NCBI RefSeq assembly: GCF_036014215.1
Contig: NZ_CP107921.1
Location: 4,657,501 to 4,721,500, forward strand
Direction of reading: 5' to 3'
Length of the DNA: 64,000 bases
DNA from: Streptomyces sp. NBC_00440
Lineage (GTDB): Bacteria > Actinomycetota > Actinomycetes > Streptomycetales > Streptomycetaceae
Shown: positions 51,032 to 60,444 of the stretch, in pieces
Layout of the letters: every line of letters begins with the position of its first letter
Numbering within the stretch: the stretch's first letter is position 1
The notes under the pieces: generated by a model
What the model was told of the DNA's origin: nothing
Seen by the model: the letters and a program-made list of their open reading frames with translations, nothing else
Databases searched by the model: none
Translations under genes and position numbers: made by a program

Positions 51032-51571
51032 TCAGCCGTCAGCCGTCGGCCGGGAGCGGTGGCGCCGGCGGGCCGTGTTGACCAGGGCGGTGAGCGCGGA
51101 GGCCACGAACAGCCCCGCGGTGATCAGCAGCCACCGGTCGAGGTAGACGCTGTCCGAGAGCCCGGTGTCCTGGTGGTACGGGGCGGACCTGCGCAGGATC
51201 AGCGGGAACCAGACCAGCAGCAGGAGCAGCGACAGGACCACCGGGGTGCGCAGGTGGTTGAGCCCACGGCGCCCCGCCGAACGGCCCGTACGGCCCCTGC
51301 GGCCCTCGCTGTCCGTAGGTCCCTTGCTGTCCGTAGGTCCCTGGCGGCCCTTGTGCGGCGGGAGCGCGGCCTGGGCGGTGAGGTCCGCGGCGCTGTAGAG
51401 GGGCACCAGGACCAGGTCGTGCAGGAGCGCGGCACCGATGAACCAGACGGCGACGGCGACGGTACGGCCCATGAGGAGCTGCACCGCCGCGTACCCGGCG
51501 ACGGTGAAGCAGCAGGCCATGACGAGCAGATGGACGGGGTGGGCGCCGTAGCGGCGCGAGAAGAGGCTCAT
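51032..51571 (-). CDS. Small integral membrane protein beside the molybdoenzyme
   Basis: The product is 179 residues with about four membrane helices (LLVMACCFTVAGYAAVQLLMG; AVAVWFIGAALLHDLVLVPLY; PVVLSLLLLLVWFPLIL; LLITAGLFVASALTALV). The loop near 75-105 is highly charged and repetitive (GPTDSKGPTDSEGRRGR). It starts 2 nt after the stop of the molybdoenzyme fusion on the same strand, so they are co-transcribed. Not a family I recognise; it may be an assembly or electron-transfer partner. Confidence 0.78.
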   Translation of the reverse strand: MSLFSRRYGAHPVHLLVMACCFTVAGYAAVQLLMGRTVAVAVWFIGAALLHDLVLVPLYSAADLTAQAALPPHKGRQGPTDSKGPTDSEGRRGRTGRSAGRRGLNHLRTPVVLSLLLLLVWFPLILRRSAPYHQDTGLSDSVYLDRWLLITAGLFVASALTALVNTARRRHRSRPTADG

Positions 51572-51573
51572 GG

Positions 51574-53004
51574 TCACGTCCGGAAGGTGAGGCGGCGGAC
51601 CCATTTGGTGTTGTTCACGCCGGGGTTGGCGGGAACGATGATGCGGGCGGGGTAGCCGTGGTCGGTGGAGAGCGGGGCTCCGTTGACGTGCAGGGCGAGC
51701 AGCGAGAGCGGGTTGCTGATCTGGTTGCCCGCCAGGAGCACCTTGCGGAAGGCGCCCTGGCGCTGCACGGATTCGACGAGGACGCTGGTGGCGTGCGGGG
51801 CCCCGGCGAGTGCGGCGAGGTCGGAGAGGCGTAGCCCCGACCAGCTCTGGTCGTCGGTGGACCAGCCCTCCACACAGGCGATCGGCAGCTGGGCCGTGTG
51901 CTGGTCCATGGCGAGCAACTGCGCTCGGGTGAAGGTGAGTTGACGGGCCCCGCGGATCTCCAGGCGCCAGCCGGGGCCGATGTCCGACGCCCTGATGCCG
52001 ACGGCGCCGGCGCTCTTGTTGATCTGGAAGCCGTTCGGGCCCGGCCGGGGGTCGCGGTTGTGCGGGGCGAGCAGTGCGGTGCGCCGCAGGGAGCCTCCGA
52101 TGCTCTGCCCTGCGGTCACCACGAGCAGGGCCAGCGATCCGGCGCCGACCAGTCCGAGCGCGCCCCGCCTGCTCATGGTCGGCCGGGCGGGCGCGGGGGC
52201 GACCAGACCGTACGGATCGGGCCGCTCCCGTTCGGTGTGCGCCGCGTCGGTGGCCAGGACCGAGCGCAGGGTACGGGAGCGCACCGCCCGCCACATCCGC
52301 CCCAGCCGTAGCACCGCATGGGCGGCGAAGGCGGCCATGAACACCCAGGCGCCGTAGAAGTGCAGGGTGTAGAAGGACCCGGGAAAGATGTAGTCGAGCT
52401 GGATGTTGAGCACACCGGTGACGAGTTCGAAGAGGACTCCGCCGACCAGCAGAATCAGCGAGAGGCGCTCCAGGGCGTGGGCGGGGCTGAGCGCGGGCGG
52501 CCAGGTGAAGAGCTTCGGGACGACCGACCAGAGTTTGGCGAGTACCACCGGGATGAGGACGATCCCGAGGGTGACGTGGACGCCCTGGGTGAGGCGGTAG
52601 AGCCAGTAGGGGTGGGTGGGCCAGGTGAACAGGTAGAAGCCCAGCAGCCCCTTGCCGGGCGTCTTGTCGTTGAGCGCCCCCAGGCCCGGGTTGTAGGCGG
52701 CGTACGACAGCAGTCCGGTGACGAACACGACCGTGATGCCGAACAGCAGGACCAGGCCGAGGACCGCCGTCAGCCACGGGCCGCGGAGCGGACTGCGCCA
52801 GAACGCGGGGCGGAAGGGTCCGGGCGGCGCCGTGCCGGCCAGCACCCGCGCCCGGCCGAGCAGCCCGCCGGTGCGCCGGGCATCAGGGCCCGGCTCCTTC
52901 CGCGGCTTCTGCTGCCAGGGGCTGGCCCCGGTCGCCGGTACGGCCGGCCGCGGGGCGCGGTCGCCGTCGGCTCCGCCGTCACTGCTCCCGGCCACGGCGC
53001 CCAC
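51574..53004 (-). CDS. Membrane cytochrome b-type/molybdopterin oxidoreductase fusion
   Basis: The product is 476 residues. Four membrane helices lie at about 77-99, 137-160, 181-201 and 213-233 with histidines (His143, His215, His229) that could hold heme b. A fifth hydrophobic helix after RRGALGLVGAGS (about 281-299) resembles a Tat-type signal, then the sulfite-oxidase-like molybdopterin domain runs to the end, with Moco ligand Cys377 in IACVEGWS. It probably moves electrons between quinone and an outside substrate. GTG start with a weak site. Cofactors and substrate are inferred. Confidence 0.82.
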   Translation of the reverse strand: MGAVAGSSDGGADGDRAPRPAVPATGASPWQQKPRKEPGPDARRTGGLLGRARVLAGTAPPGPFRPAFWRSPLRGPWLTAVLGLVLLFGITVVFVTGLLSYAAYNPGLGALNDKTPGKGLLGFYLFTWPTHPYWLYRLTQGVHVTLGIVLIPVVLAKLWSVVPKLFTWPPALSPAHALERLSLILLVGGVLFELVTGVLNIQLDYIFPGSFYTLHFYGAWVFMAAFAAHAVLRLGRMWRAVRSRTLRSVLATDAAHTERERPDPYGLVAPAPARPTMSRRGALGLVGAGSLALLVVTAGQSIGGSLRRTALLAPHNRDPRPGPNGFQINKSAGAVGIRASDIGPGWRLEIRGARQLTFTRAQLLAMDQHTAQLPIACVEGWSTDDQSWSGLRLSDLAALAGAPHATSVLVESVQRQGAFRKVLLAGNQISNPLSLLALHVNGAPLSTDHGYPARIIVPANPGVNNTKWVRRLTFRT

Positions 53005-53049
53005 CTGCCCGTACGGCCGCCGGAGCCGCTGCCGCCGGATCGGTCACCC

Positions 53050-53079
53050 CTGAACCTGTCACCGCTGAACCTGTCACTG
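53050..53079. repeat. Two 15-bp direct repeats in the gap upstream of the molybdoenzyme
   Basis: CTGAACCTGTCACCG and CTGAACCTGTCACTG stand side by side. The 300-bp gap 53005-53304 between the molybdoenzyme start and sulP end holds no gene I can support. Confidence 0.7.
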
Positions 53080-53304
53080 CCGGATCGCTTGCCGGATCCG
53101 TCGTCCGAAGATGCCTGGCCATCTGCCGATCCTCGGGCCGGATTCCGCAGGGGCCGGGTGTACGCGGTCGACCGGGGGCCGTACATCAGCCGCACGGCGC
53201 AGTGCTGGGGGCCCGCTGCCGGTGCCCGGCATGTGAAGACGCCCCGCCGGACTGCCCGGCCGGCTGCCTGGACTGCCTGCCCGACTGCCCGCCCGGTGTC
53301 GTGG

Positions 53305-54747
53305 TCAGTGACCGCCGGTGAGTTCGCCGGTGAGTCTCCCGTGGATCTCGGCGCTGGGACGGTTGAGGCCGACGATCTCGACGGCCTTGCCGCGCTGCTC
53401 GTATTTCGTGGTGACGGCGTCGAGTGCGGCGACCGACGACGCGTCCCAGATATGGGCGGCCGTCAGGTCGATGACGATCCTGTCCGGATCGGCGGCGTAG
53501 TCGAACCGGGTTACCAGCTCGTTCGATGAGGCGAAGAAGAGCGCGCCGGTCACCGTGTACGTGATCCGGCCGGCATCCGGGTCCATGACGGAGGTGACCC
53601 CGGCGAGTCGGGCGACGCGGCGGGCGAAGATCACCATGGCGATGACGCTTCCGACGACCACCCCGATGGACAGGTTGCTCGTCGCCACGGTGATGATCAC
53701 GGTGATCACCATGACGACGGTCTCGCCGGCCGGCATCCGCCTGAGCGTGGCCGGTCTGATGGAGTGCCAGTCGAAGGTGCCGACCGAGACGAGGACCATG
53801 ACGGCGACCAGCGCCGCCATGGGGATCCTGGAGACGACCGGGCCCAGCACGATGCACAGGACGAGCAGGAAGAACCCGGCCAGGAAGGTGGACAGCCGGG
53901 TCCGGGCCCCGTTCTTGACGTTGATCATCGTCTGGCCGATCATCGCGCAGCCGCCCATACCGCCGAAGAAGCCGGTGACGATGTTCGCGATGCCCTGTCC
54001 GATGGATTCCCGGGTCTTGTCGGAGCGCGTGTCGGTGATCTCGTCCACCAGCTTCGCCGTCATCAGGGACTCCATCAGCCCGACCAGGGCCATCGCCAGC
54101 GCGTACGGAGCGATGACGGTCAGGGTCTGGAGGTCGAACGGTACGTCCGGCAGGCCCGGCACCGGCAGCGACGAGGGGAGCCTGCCCTTGTCGCCGACGG
54201 TGGGGACCGCGATGCCGGCGGCAACGGTGATGACGGTGAGGATCGCGATGGAGACCAGCGGCGCCGGGACCACCTTCGTCAGTCTCGGGAAGAACACCAT
54301 CAGGAGCAGGCCCGCGCAGGTCAGCGGATAGACCGGCCAGGGCACACCGGTCAGGTTCGGTATCTGGGCGGTGAACAGCAGGATGCCCAGGGCGTTGACG
54401 AAGCCGACCATCACCGAACGCGGCACGAACCGCATCAGCTTCGCCACGCCCACGGCGCCGAGGACGATCTGGAACGCACCGGCCAGAATCACCGTCGCCA
54501 GGAGGTACGCGAGTCCGTGCTCCCGGGCTACCGGGGCGACGACAAGAGCCACCGAGCCGGTCGATGCGGAGATCATCGCGGGGCGGCCGCCGACGAAGGC
54601 GATCACCATGGCCATCGTGCACGCGGCGAAGAGGCCCACCTTGGGGTCGACACCGGCGATGACGGAGAAGGAGATCGCCTCGGGGATCAGCGCAAGACCG
54701 ACCACCAGGCCGGCCAGCACCTCCGTACGGAAGACCCGAGGGTTCAT
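53305..54747 (-). CDS. SulP family anion transporter with STAS domain
   Basis: The product is 480 residues from the ATG at 54747; a longer start (LPDPVRGPRPVSGARPPW) is possible. The core has about ten to twelve helices, with GLALIPEAISFSVIAGVDPKVGLFA near residue 15, SASTGSVALVVAPVA near 60 and GMGGCAMIGQTMINVKNGARTRLS near 255. The STAS domain is at the end (RIVIDLTAAHIWDASSVAALDAV near 420). Sulfate, bicarbonate or other anions are possible substrates. It is divergent from the ClC gene with 420 bp between. Confidence 0.9.
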   Translation of the reverse strand: MNPRVFRTEVLAGLVVGLALIPEAISFSVIAGVDPKVGLFAACTMAMVIAFVGGRPAMISASTGSVALVVAPVAREHGLAYLLATVILAGAFQIVLGAVGVAKLMRFVPRSVMVGFVNALGILLFTAQIPNLTGVPWPVYPLTCAGLLLMVFFPRLTKVVPAPLVSIAILTVITVAAGIAVPTVGDKGRLPSSLPVPGLPDVPFDLQTLTVIAPYALAMALVGLMESLMTAKLVDEITDTRSDKTRESIGQGIANIVTGFFGGMGGCAMIGQTMINVKNGARTRLSTFLAGFFLLVLCIVLGPVVSRIPMAALVAVMVLVSVGTFDWHSIRPATLRRMPAGETVVMVITVIITVATSNLSIGVVVGSVIAMVIFARRVARLAGVTSVMDPDAGRITYTVTGALFFASSNELVTRFDYAADPDRIVIDLTAAHIWDASSVAALDAVTTKYEQRGKAVEIVGLNRPSAEIHGRLTGELTGGH

Positions 54748-55105
54748 CCAGGGAGGGCGGGCGCCGGAGACCGGGCGCGGTCCCCGGACGGGGTCGGGCA
54801 GAACTGATGAGCGCAAGGGGGAGGGAACCTGTCGTGCTCGGGCACCACCCGGATCGAGGCGTGCGGCAGGCGGGCAGGTCAGGGATCCGGGAGATGTGGG
54901 AGATACGAGATGCCGGGCGGCACCCCGGCGCCATGAGGACACACGGACACACGGGTCTCGCGCGGGCAGGGCAACTCTACGGTCAGGCCGTCGGCCCGCT
55001 CCCAGGGAGGGTTCCGCCTCTGCACGGAGGCGGATGTGGCGCGGCTGGCGGGGAAGTAGGGGAGTAGGGCCCGGAGGCCCCGTCCGTGCTGCCCCTCCCC
55101 ATTCA

Positions 55106-55166
55106 TTTGCCCAGTGCAAAGAGTCACATGCGTAGCTTCTCGCAGTATATTTTTGCATAATGCAAA
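55106..55166. promoter_or_regulatory. Two TTTGC-n5-GCAAA palindromes upstream of the ClC gene
   Basis: TTTGCCCAGTGCAAA (55106-55120) and TTTGCATAATGCAAA (55152-55166, perfect) have the same arms and length and lie 46 bp apart, a little over four helical turns. The second ends 1 bp before the ClC ATG. These look like operators for the MarR regulator located just after clc. The rest of the 420-bp gap 54748-55167 has no gene. Confidence 0.78.
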
Positions 55167-55167
55167 T

Positions 55168-56928
55168 ATGTTGAGCAGAGGCGTCGCACAGGCAGCAAGG
55201 ATGCGCGAGGAGCACGGGAAGCTCGCCGTGCTCGCCGCGGTGACCGGCATCGGCGCGGGGCTCGGGTCCATAGTCTTCCGCTGGCTGATCAAGACCTTCA
55301 CCCAGCTCTTCTCCGGACACGCGGACTACGCGGGCGCCGGGCACGCCGCGAACCCGCACGTGTCTTGGCTCGGGCCGTTCTTCGTGCTGCTCGCGCCGGT
55401 CGTCGGCGGGCTGCTGTACGGGCCGCTGGTGGACCGGTTCGCCAAAGAGGCCCGCGGCCACGGGGTGCCCGAGGTGATGCTCGCGGTCGCCCGGCGCGGC
55501 GGCCGTATCAACGCGAATGTGGCGGTCGTCAAGTCGCTCGCCTCGGCGCTGACCATCGGGTCCGGCGGATCGGTGGGGCGTGAGGGCCCGATCGTGCAGA
55601 TCGGCTCGGCACTCGGCTCCACGCTGGGCCGGCTGGCCAAGGTCACCGAGGGCCGGATGCGGCTGCTGGTGGCCTGCGGTGCGGCCGGCGGCATCGCGGC
55701 GACCTTCAACGCCCCGCTGGCCGGGGTGTTCTTCGCGATGGAGCTCATCCTGCGGGACTTCGCCATCGAGTCGTTCGGCGCTGTCGTCCTCTCCAGCGTG
55801 GCCGCGAGCGTCATCGGCCGGGCCGCGTTCGGGAACGCCGCGTTTCTGAACCTGCCGTCGTTCCATGTCGAACACGTCGCCCAGTACGGCCTGTTCGCTC
55901 TGCTCGGCATCGCGGCCGGATGCGCGGGCATCGGCTTCACCCGCGCCCTCTACTGGATCGAGGACGCCTGCGACTGGGCGTGGCGCGGCCCGGAGTGGCT
56001 GCGGCCCGCAGCCGGCGGACTCCTGCTGGGCGTCGTCCTGCTGGCGCTTCCGGAGATGTACGGGGTCGGCTACCCGGTTCTGGAGAACGCCGCCGAGGGC
56101 CGGTACGCCGCCGGGTTCCTGCTGCTGCTCCTGGTCGGCAAGATCATCGCCACCAGTCTGACCATCGGGATCGGCGGCTCCGGCGGGGTGTTCGCGCCGA
56201 GTCTGTTCATCGGCGCGATGCTCGGCTCCGCGTACGGGATCGGCATGCAGCAGCTGCTGCCCGGCACGGCGGGGGCGGTCGGGGCGTACGCACTGGTCGG
56301 GATGGGCGCGGTGTTCGCCGGATCGGCGCGGGCGCCGATCACCGCGGTGGTGATTCTCTTCGAGCTGACGGGTGAGTACTCGATCATCCTGCCGCTGATG
56401 CTGGCTGTGGTCACCGCCACCCTGGTCAGCAAACTGCTCAGCCAGGACACCGTCTACACCCTGAAACTCCGGCGCCGGGGCATCGACCTCGACGCCGCGG
56501 CCCCCGGCGCCCCGCTGGGCAGCCGGCGGGTCGACGAGGTCATGGAAGAGCTCCCGCATCCGCTGCCCGCCGGGACCACGCTGTCGGCAGCCGCGCTGCT
56601 GCTCTCCCACTCCGAGCACGGCAGCCTCCCGGTGCTCGACGCCGACGACCGGTATGTCGGGACGGTCACCGCCCGCGCTGTGGCGGAGGCCCTGGCCGAG
56701 ACCCCGGACGGCCGGGCCGGAGCACCGGCGACGGCCGGGGACCTCGCCGAACTGCCGCCGCGGCTCCGCTCCGACATGCCGCTGTCGGCCGCGCTGCACG
56801 CACTGGTCTCGGCACCGGGCACCGGACTGCCCGTACTCGACGCGGACCGGGGCGCCCCGGTCGGCTGGATCACCCACCAGAGCGCACTGCGGGCGCTGCA
56901 CCCGGTGGCCGCGGCAGCCACGTCCTGA
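55168..56928 (+). CDS. ClC-type chloride channel/transporter with CBS domains
   Basis: The product is 586 residues. Ion-path motifs: [14 protein letters not shown] near 150 (gating Glu), [12 protein letters not shown] near 345, and the [18 protein letters not shown] helix. About 12-16 membrane helices. Two CBS domains fill residues 440-586 ([41 protein letters not shown]). It may be a chloride/proton exchanger or channel. The ATG overlaps an operator-like palindrome, so a very short leader is likely. A MarR gene follows by 61 bp. Confidence 0.93.
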   Translation: MLSRGVAQAARMREEHGKLAVLAAVTGIGAGLGSIVFRWLIKTFTQLFSGHADYAGAGHAANPHVSWLGPFFVLLAPVVGGLLYGPLVDRFAKEARGHGVPEVMLAVARRGGRINANVAVVKSLASALTIGSGGSVGREGPIVQIGSALGSTLGRLAKVTEGRMRLLVACGAAGGIAATFNAPLAGVFFAMELILRDFAIESFGAVVLSSVAASVIGRAAFGNAAFLNLPSFHVEHVAQYGLFALLGIAAGCAGIGFTRALYWIEDACDWAWRGPEWLRPAAGGLLLGVVLLALPEMYGVGYPVLENAAEGRYAAGFLLLLLVGKIIATSLTIGIGGSGGVFAPSLFIGAMLGSAYGIGMQQLLPGTAGAVGAYALVGMGAVFAGSARAPITAVVILFELTGEYSIILPLMLAVVTATLVSKLLSQDTVYTLKLRRRGIDLDAAAPGAPLGSRRVDEVMEELPHPLPAGTTLSAAALLLSHSEHGSLPVLDADDRYVGTVTARAVAEALAETPDGRAGAPATAGDLAELPPRLRSDMPLSAALHALVSAPGTGLPVLDADRGAPVGWITHQSALRALHPVAAAATS

Positions 56929-56989
56929 ATCCGGCCGGGGTGGGGGCACCGGCGGCCGGAACCCGCACCGGGGCGCGGTACAAAGAACC

Positions 56990-57571
56990 ATGAGCGAGCA
57001 ACCGCACCCCACTGACTCCGGCACCGACGCAGACCCGGGCACCGGCCCCGGCGCTGCCCCGAGGACCGGCGCCGACGACGTCGACGCGGTGACCCACGCG
57101 GTGCTGACGGCGTCCCGTCTGCTGGTGGCCGTGTCGGCCAGGTCGCTGGCCGAGGTGGAGGACCGGGTCACGCTGCCTCAGTTCCGGCTGCTCGTCGTGC
57201 TGTCGACGTACGGCACGGCGAAACTCGTGGTGCTCGCCGAGCTGCTCGATGTGAACCCGTCGACAGCGATGCGCATGCTCGACCGCCTCATCTCGGCCGG
57301 CCTCGCCGACCGGCAGGCCGACCCGGACGACCGACGGGCCACACTGCTGCGCCTCACCGCCGAGGGACGCCGACTGGTCGAGGAGGTCACCGCCCGCCGC
57401 CGCCGGGAGATCGCGACGGTGGTGGAGAAGCTCGCACCGGAAGAGAGGTCGGCCCTGGTGAAGGCCCTGACGGCCTTCAGCGACGCGGGCGGTGAGCCCG
57501 CGGTCCAGGGCAAGGACGCCGTGCTCTATCCGCTCGGCTGGTCCGATCCCCCCGTGCGCCGCTCCACCTGA
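56990..57571 (+). CDS. MarR family transcriptional regulator
   Basis: The product is 193 residues. A disordered N-terminus of 30 residues precedes the winged helix (VTLPQFRLLVVLSTYGTAKL, LAELLDVNPSTAMRMLDRLISAGL, DPDDRRATLLRLTAEGR). It lies 61 bp after clc on the same strand and is likely co-transcribed with it, so it would autoregulate through the TTTGC palindromes before clc. Ligand unknown. Confidence 0.9.
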   Translation: MSEQPHPTDSGTDADPGTGPGAAPRTGADDVDAVTHAVLTASRLLVAVSARSLAEVEDRVTLPQFRLLVVLSTYGTAKLVVLAELLDVNPSTAMRMLDRLISAGLADRQADPDDRRATLLRLTAEGRRLVEEVTARRRREIATVVEKLAPEERSALVKALTAFSDAGGEPAVQGKDAVLYPLGWSDPPVRRST

Positions 57572-57635
57572 CACGTCCGTCCGGCAGGTCCGTCCGGCAC
57601 GGCACACCGGAGACCGGGCAGGGGACCGGCTCCGC

Positions 57636-58073
57636 TCACGGCCACACCAGGCAGTACGCCTGATGCCCCGCGTCGTGCAGCCGGTGGGAGAAGTCCTGCC
57701 ATTCGTGCAGCAGTTGGTACGCGTTGAACGCGTCCCGGGGGCCGCCGCGGTCCGGGACCGTCGACCAGATGAAGGCCGCGGCTCCTACCGATTCCTCGCC
57801 GACCCCGCGCAGCGGGTCCACGACCGTCATCGGGAGCTTCACGACCGCGTAGTCGGGGTGCAGCACGACCAGTTCCAGTGGGGGCACCTTGCCCAGCGGT
57901 ATGCCCTGGATGCCGGTGAGGACCATGGCGGCCATCGTCTCCGGCTTTATCTTCGTGAACATGCCGCCCATGCCGAGCTCGTCGCCGCCCAGCTGCTCGG
58001 GGCGCATGGTGACCGGCACCCGGGCCGCCGTCGCCCCGTCGGGCGCGCCGAAGTACTTGTAGGTCACGCCCAC
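57636..58073 (-). CDS. Conserved hypothetical protein
   Basis: The product is 145 residues from the GTG at 58073 (AGGAG about 10 nt upstream); a GTG at 58067 and a longer frame to 58289 are possible. Conserved-looking core: [63 protein letters not shown] and [24 protein letters not shown] do not recognise a family. It is divergent from hemL, 248 bp away. Such proteins are common in Streptomyces. Confidence 0.75.
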   Translation of the reverse strand: MGVTYKYFGAPDGATAARVPVTMRPEQLGGDELGMGGMFTKIKPETMAAMVLTGIQGIPLGKVPPLELVVLHPDYAVVKLPMTVVDPLRGVGEESVGAAAFIWSTVPDRGGPRDAFNAYQLLHEWQDFSHRLHDAGHQAYCLVWP

Positions 58074-58251
58074 AAGCCCACCACTCCTGCTTCCCGTACT
58101 CCGTGCCTTCGCCCGCGCCTCTGCCTCTCGTCGGTGCTTTCCCCTTCGGGCAGGCTCGGGACCGAGGTCATCGGTCCCCTCACCCAGTCCGCCACCGCGA
58201 TGCATATCTCCACCCGACCACTCGCGGCCCCCGCCGCGCAACCCGATCATC

Positions 58252-58320
58252 GTGTCAGAGACCTCCCCCACGGATGTGCGGTGAAACACCTGTCCGCAAT
58301 ACCGTCTGCGCCTCTGACAC
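58252..58320. promoter_or_regulatory. 9-bp inverted repeat upstream of hemL
   Basis: GTGTCAGAG (58252-58260) and CTCTGACAC (58312-58320) are exact inverse copies 51 bp apart. Each is followed one base later by an ATG in its own direction. The right copy abuts the hemL start. This could be a two-site operator controlling the divergent region or a pair of promoter elements. Confidence 0.45.
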
Positions 58321-58321
58321 C

Positions 58322-59644
58322 ATGGCTTGTGTGAGCTATCCGTACGAATACGAAGCCCCAGTTTCGCAGACGCTCTTCGACCGTGCGTCCCTTGTGACCC
58401 CCGGCGGGGTGAACTCCCCGGTACGCGCCTTCCGTGCCGTGGGCGGTACGCCCCGGTTCATGGTGTCCGGTACCGGTCCCTACCTGACCGACGCCGACGG
58501 CCGTGAGTACGTCGACCTCGTGTGCTCGTGGGGTCCGATGATCCTCGGGCACTCGCACCCCGAGGTCGTCGCCGCCGTGCAGGCCGCCGTCGCGCGCGGC
58601 ACCTCCTTCGGTACGCCGGGGGAGGGCGAGGTCGCACTCGCCGAGGAGATCGTCGCCCGAATCGAGCCCGTCGAGCAGGTGCGCCTGGTGTCGTCGGGCA
58701 CCGAGGCGACCATGTCGGCCATCCGGCTCGCCCGCGGGTTCACCGGCCGGGCCAAGGTGGTGAAGTTCGCCGGCTGCTACCACGGACATGTGGACGCGCT
58801 GCTGGCCGCCGCCGGATCGGGTGTCGCGACCCTCGGGCTCCCCGACACCCCGGGGGTGACCGGCGCGCAGACCGGCGACACCATCGTCCTGCCGTACAAC
58901 GACCTCGAAGCCGTACGCCAGGCCTTCGCCGCCCACCCCGGTGAGATCGCCTGCGTGATCACCGAGGCGTCCGCGGGGAACATGGGCGTGGTGCCGCCCG
59001 TCGACGGGTTCAACGCCGGGCTCAAGGAGCTCTGCTCCGCCGACGGCGCGCTGTACATCTCCGACGAGGTGATGACCGGTTTCCGTACCTCGAAGGCCGG
59101 CTGGTACGGCGTCGACGGGGTCCGCCCCGACCTGATGACCTTCGGCAAGGTCATGGGCGGTGGCTTCCCGGCCGCCGCGTTCGGCGGACGTGCGGACGTC
59201 ATGGGGTATCTGGCGCCCGTCGGCCCCGTCTACCAGGCGGGCACGCTCTCCGGGAACCCGGTCGCCACCGCCGCCGGGCTCGCCCAGCTGCGACTGCTCG
59301 ACGACGCCGCGTACGAGAAGGTCGACGCGGTCTCCCTGGAGATCCAGGGCCTGGTCACCGCGGCGCTCAGCAAGGAAGGCGTCGCGCACACGATCCAGAC
59401 GGCGAGCAACATGTTCTCCGTCTTCTTCAGTGACAGCCCCGTCCGCGACTACGAGGACGCCAAAGCGCAGGAAGCCTTCCGCTTCACCCCCTTCTTCCAC
59501 TCGATGCTGGAGCAGGGTGTCTATCTCCCGCCGTCGGCCTTCGAGTCCTGGTTCGTTTCGACCACGCACGACGAGCGGGCGGTCGAGCGCATCGCCGCCG
59601 CACTGCCCGCCGCCGCCCGAGCCGCCGCAGAGGTGTCCGCATGA
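58322..59644 (+). CDS. hemL: Glutamate-1-semialdehyde 2,1-aminomutase
   Basis: The product is 440 residues from the ATG at 58322; a GTG at 58331 is also plausible and gives MSYPYEYE. It moves the amino group of glutamate-1-semialdehyde to give 5-aminolevulinate, the step between HemA and HemB. PLP Lys is in [15 protein letters not shown] near residue 280. Other motifs: [32 protein letters not shown] and [10 protein letters not shown]. It overlaps the downstream phosphatase by 4 nt. It lies 39 kb from hemB in this window. Confidence 0.97.
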   Translation: MACVSYPYEYEAPVSQTLFDRASLVTPGGVNSPVRAFRAVGGTPRFMVSGTGPYLTDADGREYVDLVCSWGPMILGHSHPEVVAAVQAAVARGTSFGTPGEGEVALAEEIVARIEPVEQVRLVSSGTEATMSAIRLARGFTGRAKVVKFAGCYHGHVDALLAAAGSGVATLGLPDTPGVTGAQTGDTIVLPYNDLEAVRQAFAAHPGEIACVITEASAGNMGVVPPVDGFNAGLKELCSADGALYISDEVMTGFRTSKAGWYGVDGVRPDLMTFGKVMGGGFPAAAFGGRADVMGYLAPVGPVYQAGTLSGNPVATAAGLAQLRLLDDAAYEKVDAVSLEIQGLVTAALSKEGVAHTIQTASNMFSVFFSDSPVRDYEDAKAQEAFRFTPFFHSMLEQGVYLPPSAFESWFVSTTHDERAVERIAAALPAAARAAAEVSA

Positions 59645-60339
59645 GCGACAGCAGCAGCGACAGAAGCAACGAGATCACCGTCGTGCATCTGATGCGCCAC
59701 GGTGAGGTGCACAACCCCGACGGCGTGCTGTACGGGCGCCGCCCCGGCTACCACCTCTCCGAGCTGGGCCGGGAGATGGCCGACCGGGTCGCCGAGCACC
59801 TCGCGGGCCGGGACATCACCCATGTCGTGGCCTCCCCGCTGGAGCGCGCGCAGGAGACCGCGGCCCCGGTCGCCACCTCGCACGGCCTCGACCTCGCCAC
59901 CGACGCACGGCTCATCGAGGCCGAGAACATCTTCGAGGGCAAGACGTTCGGCGTCGGGGACGGCGCACTGAGCCGGCCCGCGAACTGGAAGTACCTCACC
60001 AACCCGTTCCGGCCGTCCTGGGGCGAGCCGTACGTGGACCAGGTCGTCCGGATGATGGGCGCCCTGAACTCCGCGCGGGACGCCGCGCGCGGGCACGAGG
60101 CGGTCTGCATCAGCCACCAGCTGCCGATCTGGACCGTACGGAGCTTCGTCGAGCGGCGGCGCCTGTGGCACGACCCGCGCAAGCGGCAGTGCACGCTCGC
60201 CTCGCTGACGACCTTCACGTACCAGGGTGACCGGATCGTCTCCGTCGGTTACACGGAACCGGCGAGGGACCTGGTGCCGTCCCATCTCCTGGCTGGTGCA
60301 AAGCCCGCCAAAGGAAAGGCAAAAGCGTTCGGCGCATAG
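59641..60339 (+). CDS. Histidine phosphatase family protein
   Basis: The product is 232 residues. The catalytic RHG motif is [15 protein letters not shown] near residue 20, with [11 protein letters not shown] near 65 and the second His in AVCISHQLP near 155. This matches phosphoglycerate-mutase-like phosphatases. The start overlaps hemL by 4 nt, so expression is linked. The substrate is unknown. Confidence 0.92.
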   Translation: MSDSSSDRSNEITVVHLMRHGEVHNPDGVLYGRRPGYHLSELGREMADRVAEHLAGRDITHVVASPLERAQETAAPVATSHGLDLATDARLIEAENIFEGKTFGVGDGALSRPANWKYLTNPFRPSWGEPYVDQVVRMMGALNSARDAARGHEAVCISHQLPIWTVRSFVERRRLWHDPRKRQCTLASLTTFTYQGDRIVSVGYTEPARDLVPSHLLAGAKPAKGKAKAFGA

Positions 60340-60444
60340 GGTGAAAAATAGTACCGGTTGGTCGGAACCATCACGTTAATCCCATCATCTGACCGGTTGC
60401 CCGCTTGTATGGGCCGCCGGACGACGCAACAGATGGGTGACGCG

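Noticed and set aside
53305..57171. A 1288-residue frame on the minus strand joining the SulP gene with the antisense of clc
   Set aside because: Only the last 480 residues match a protein family. The rest is a stop-free shadow of the GC-rich clc and marR genes.
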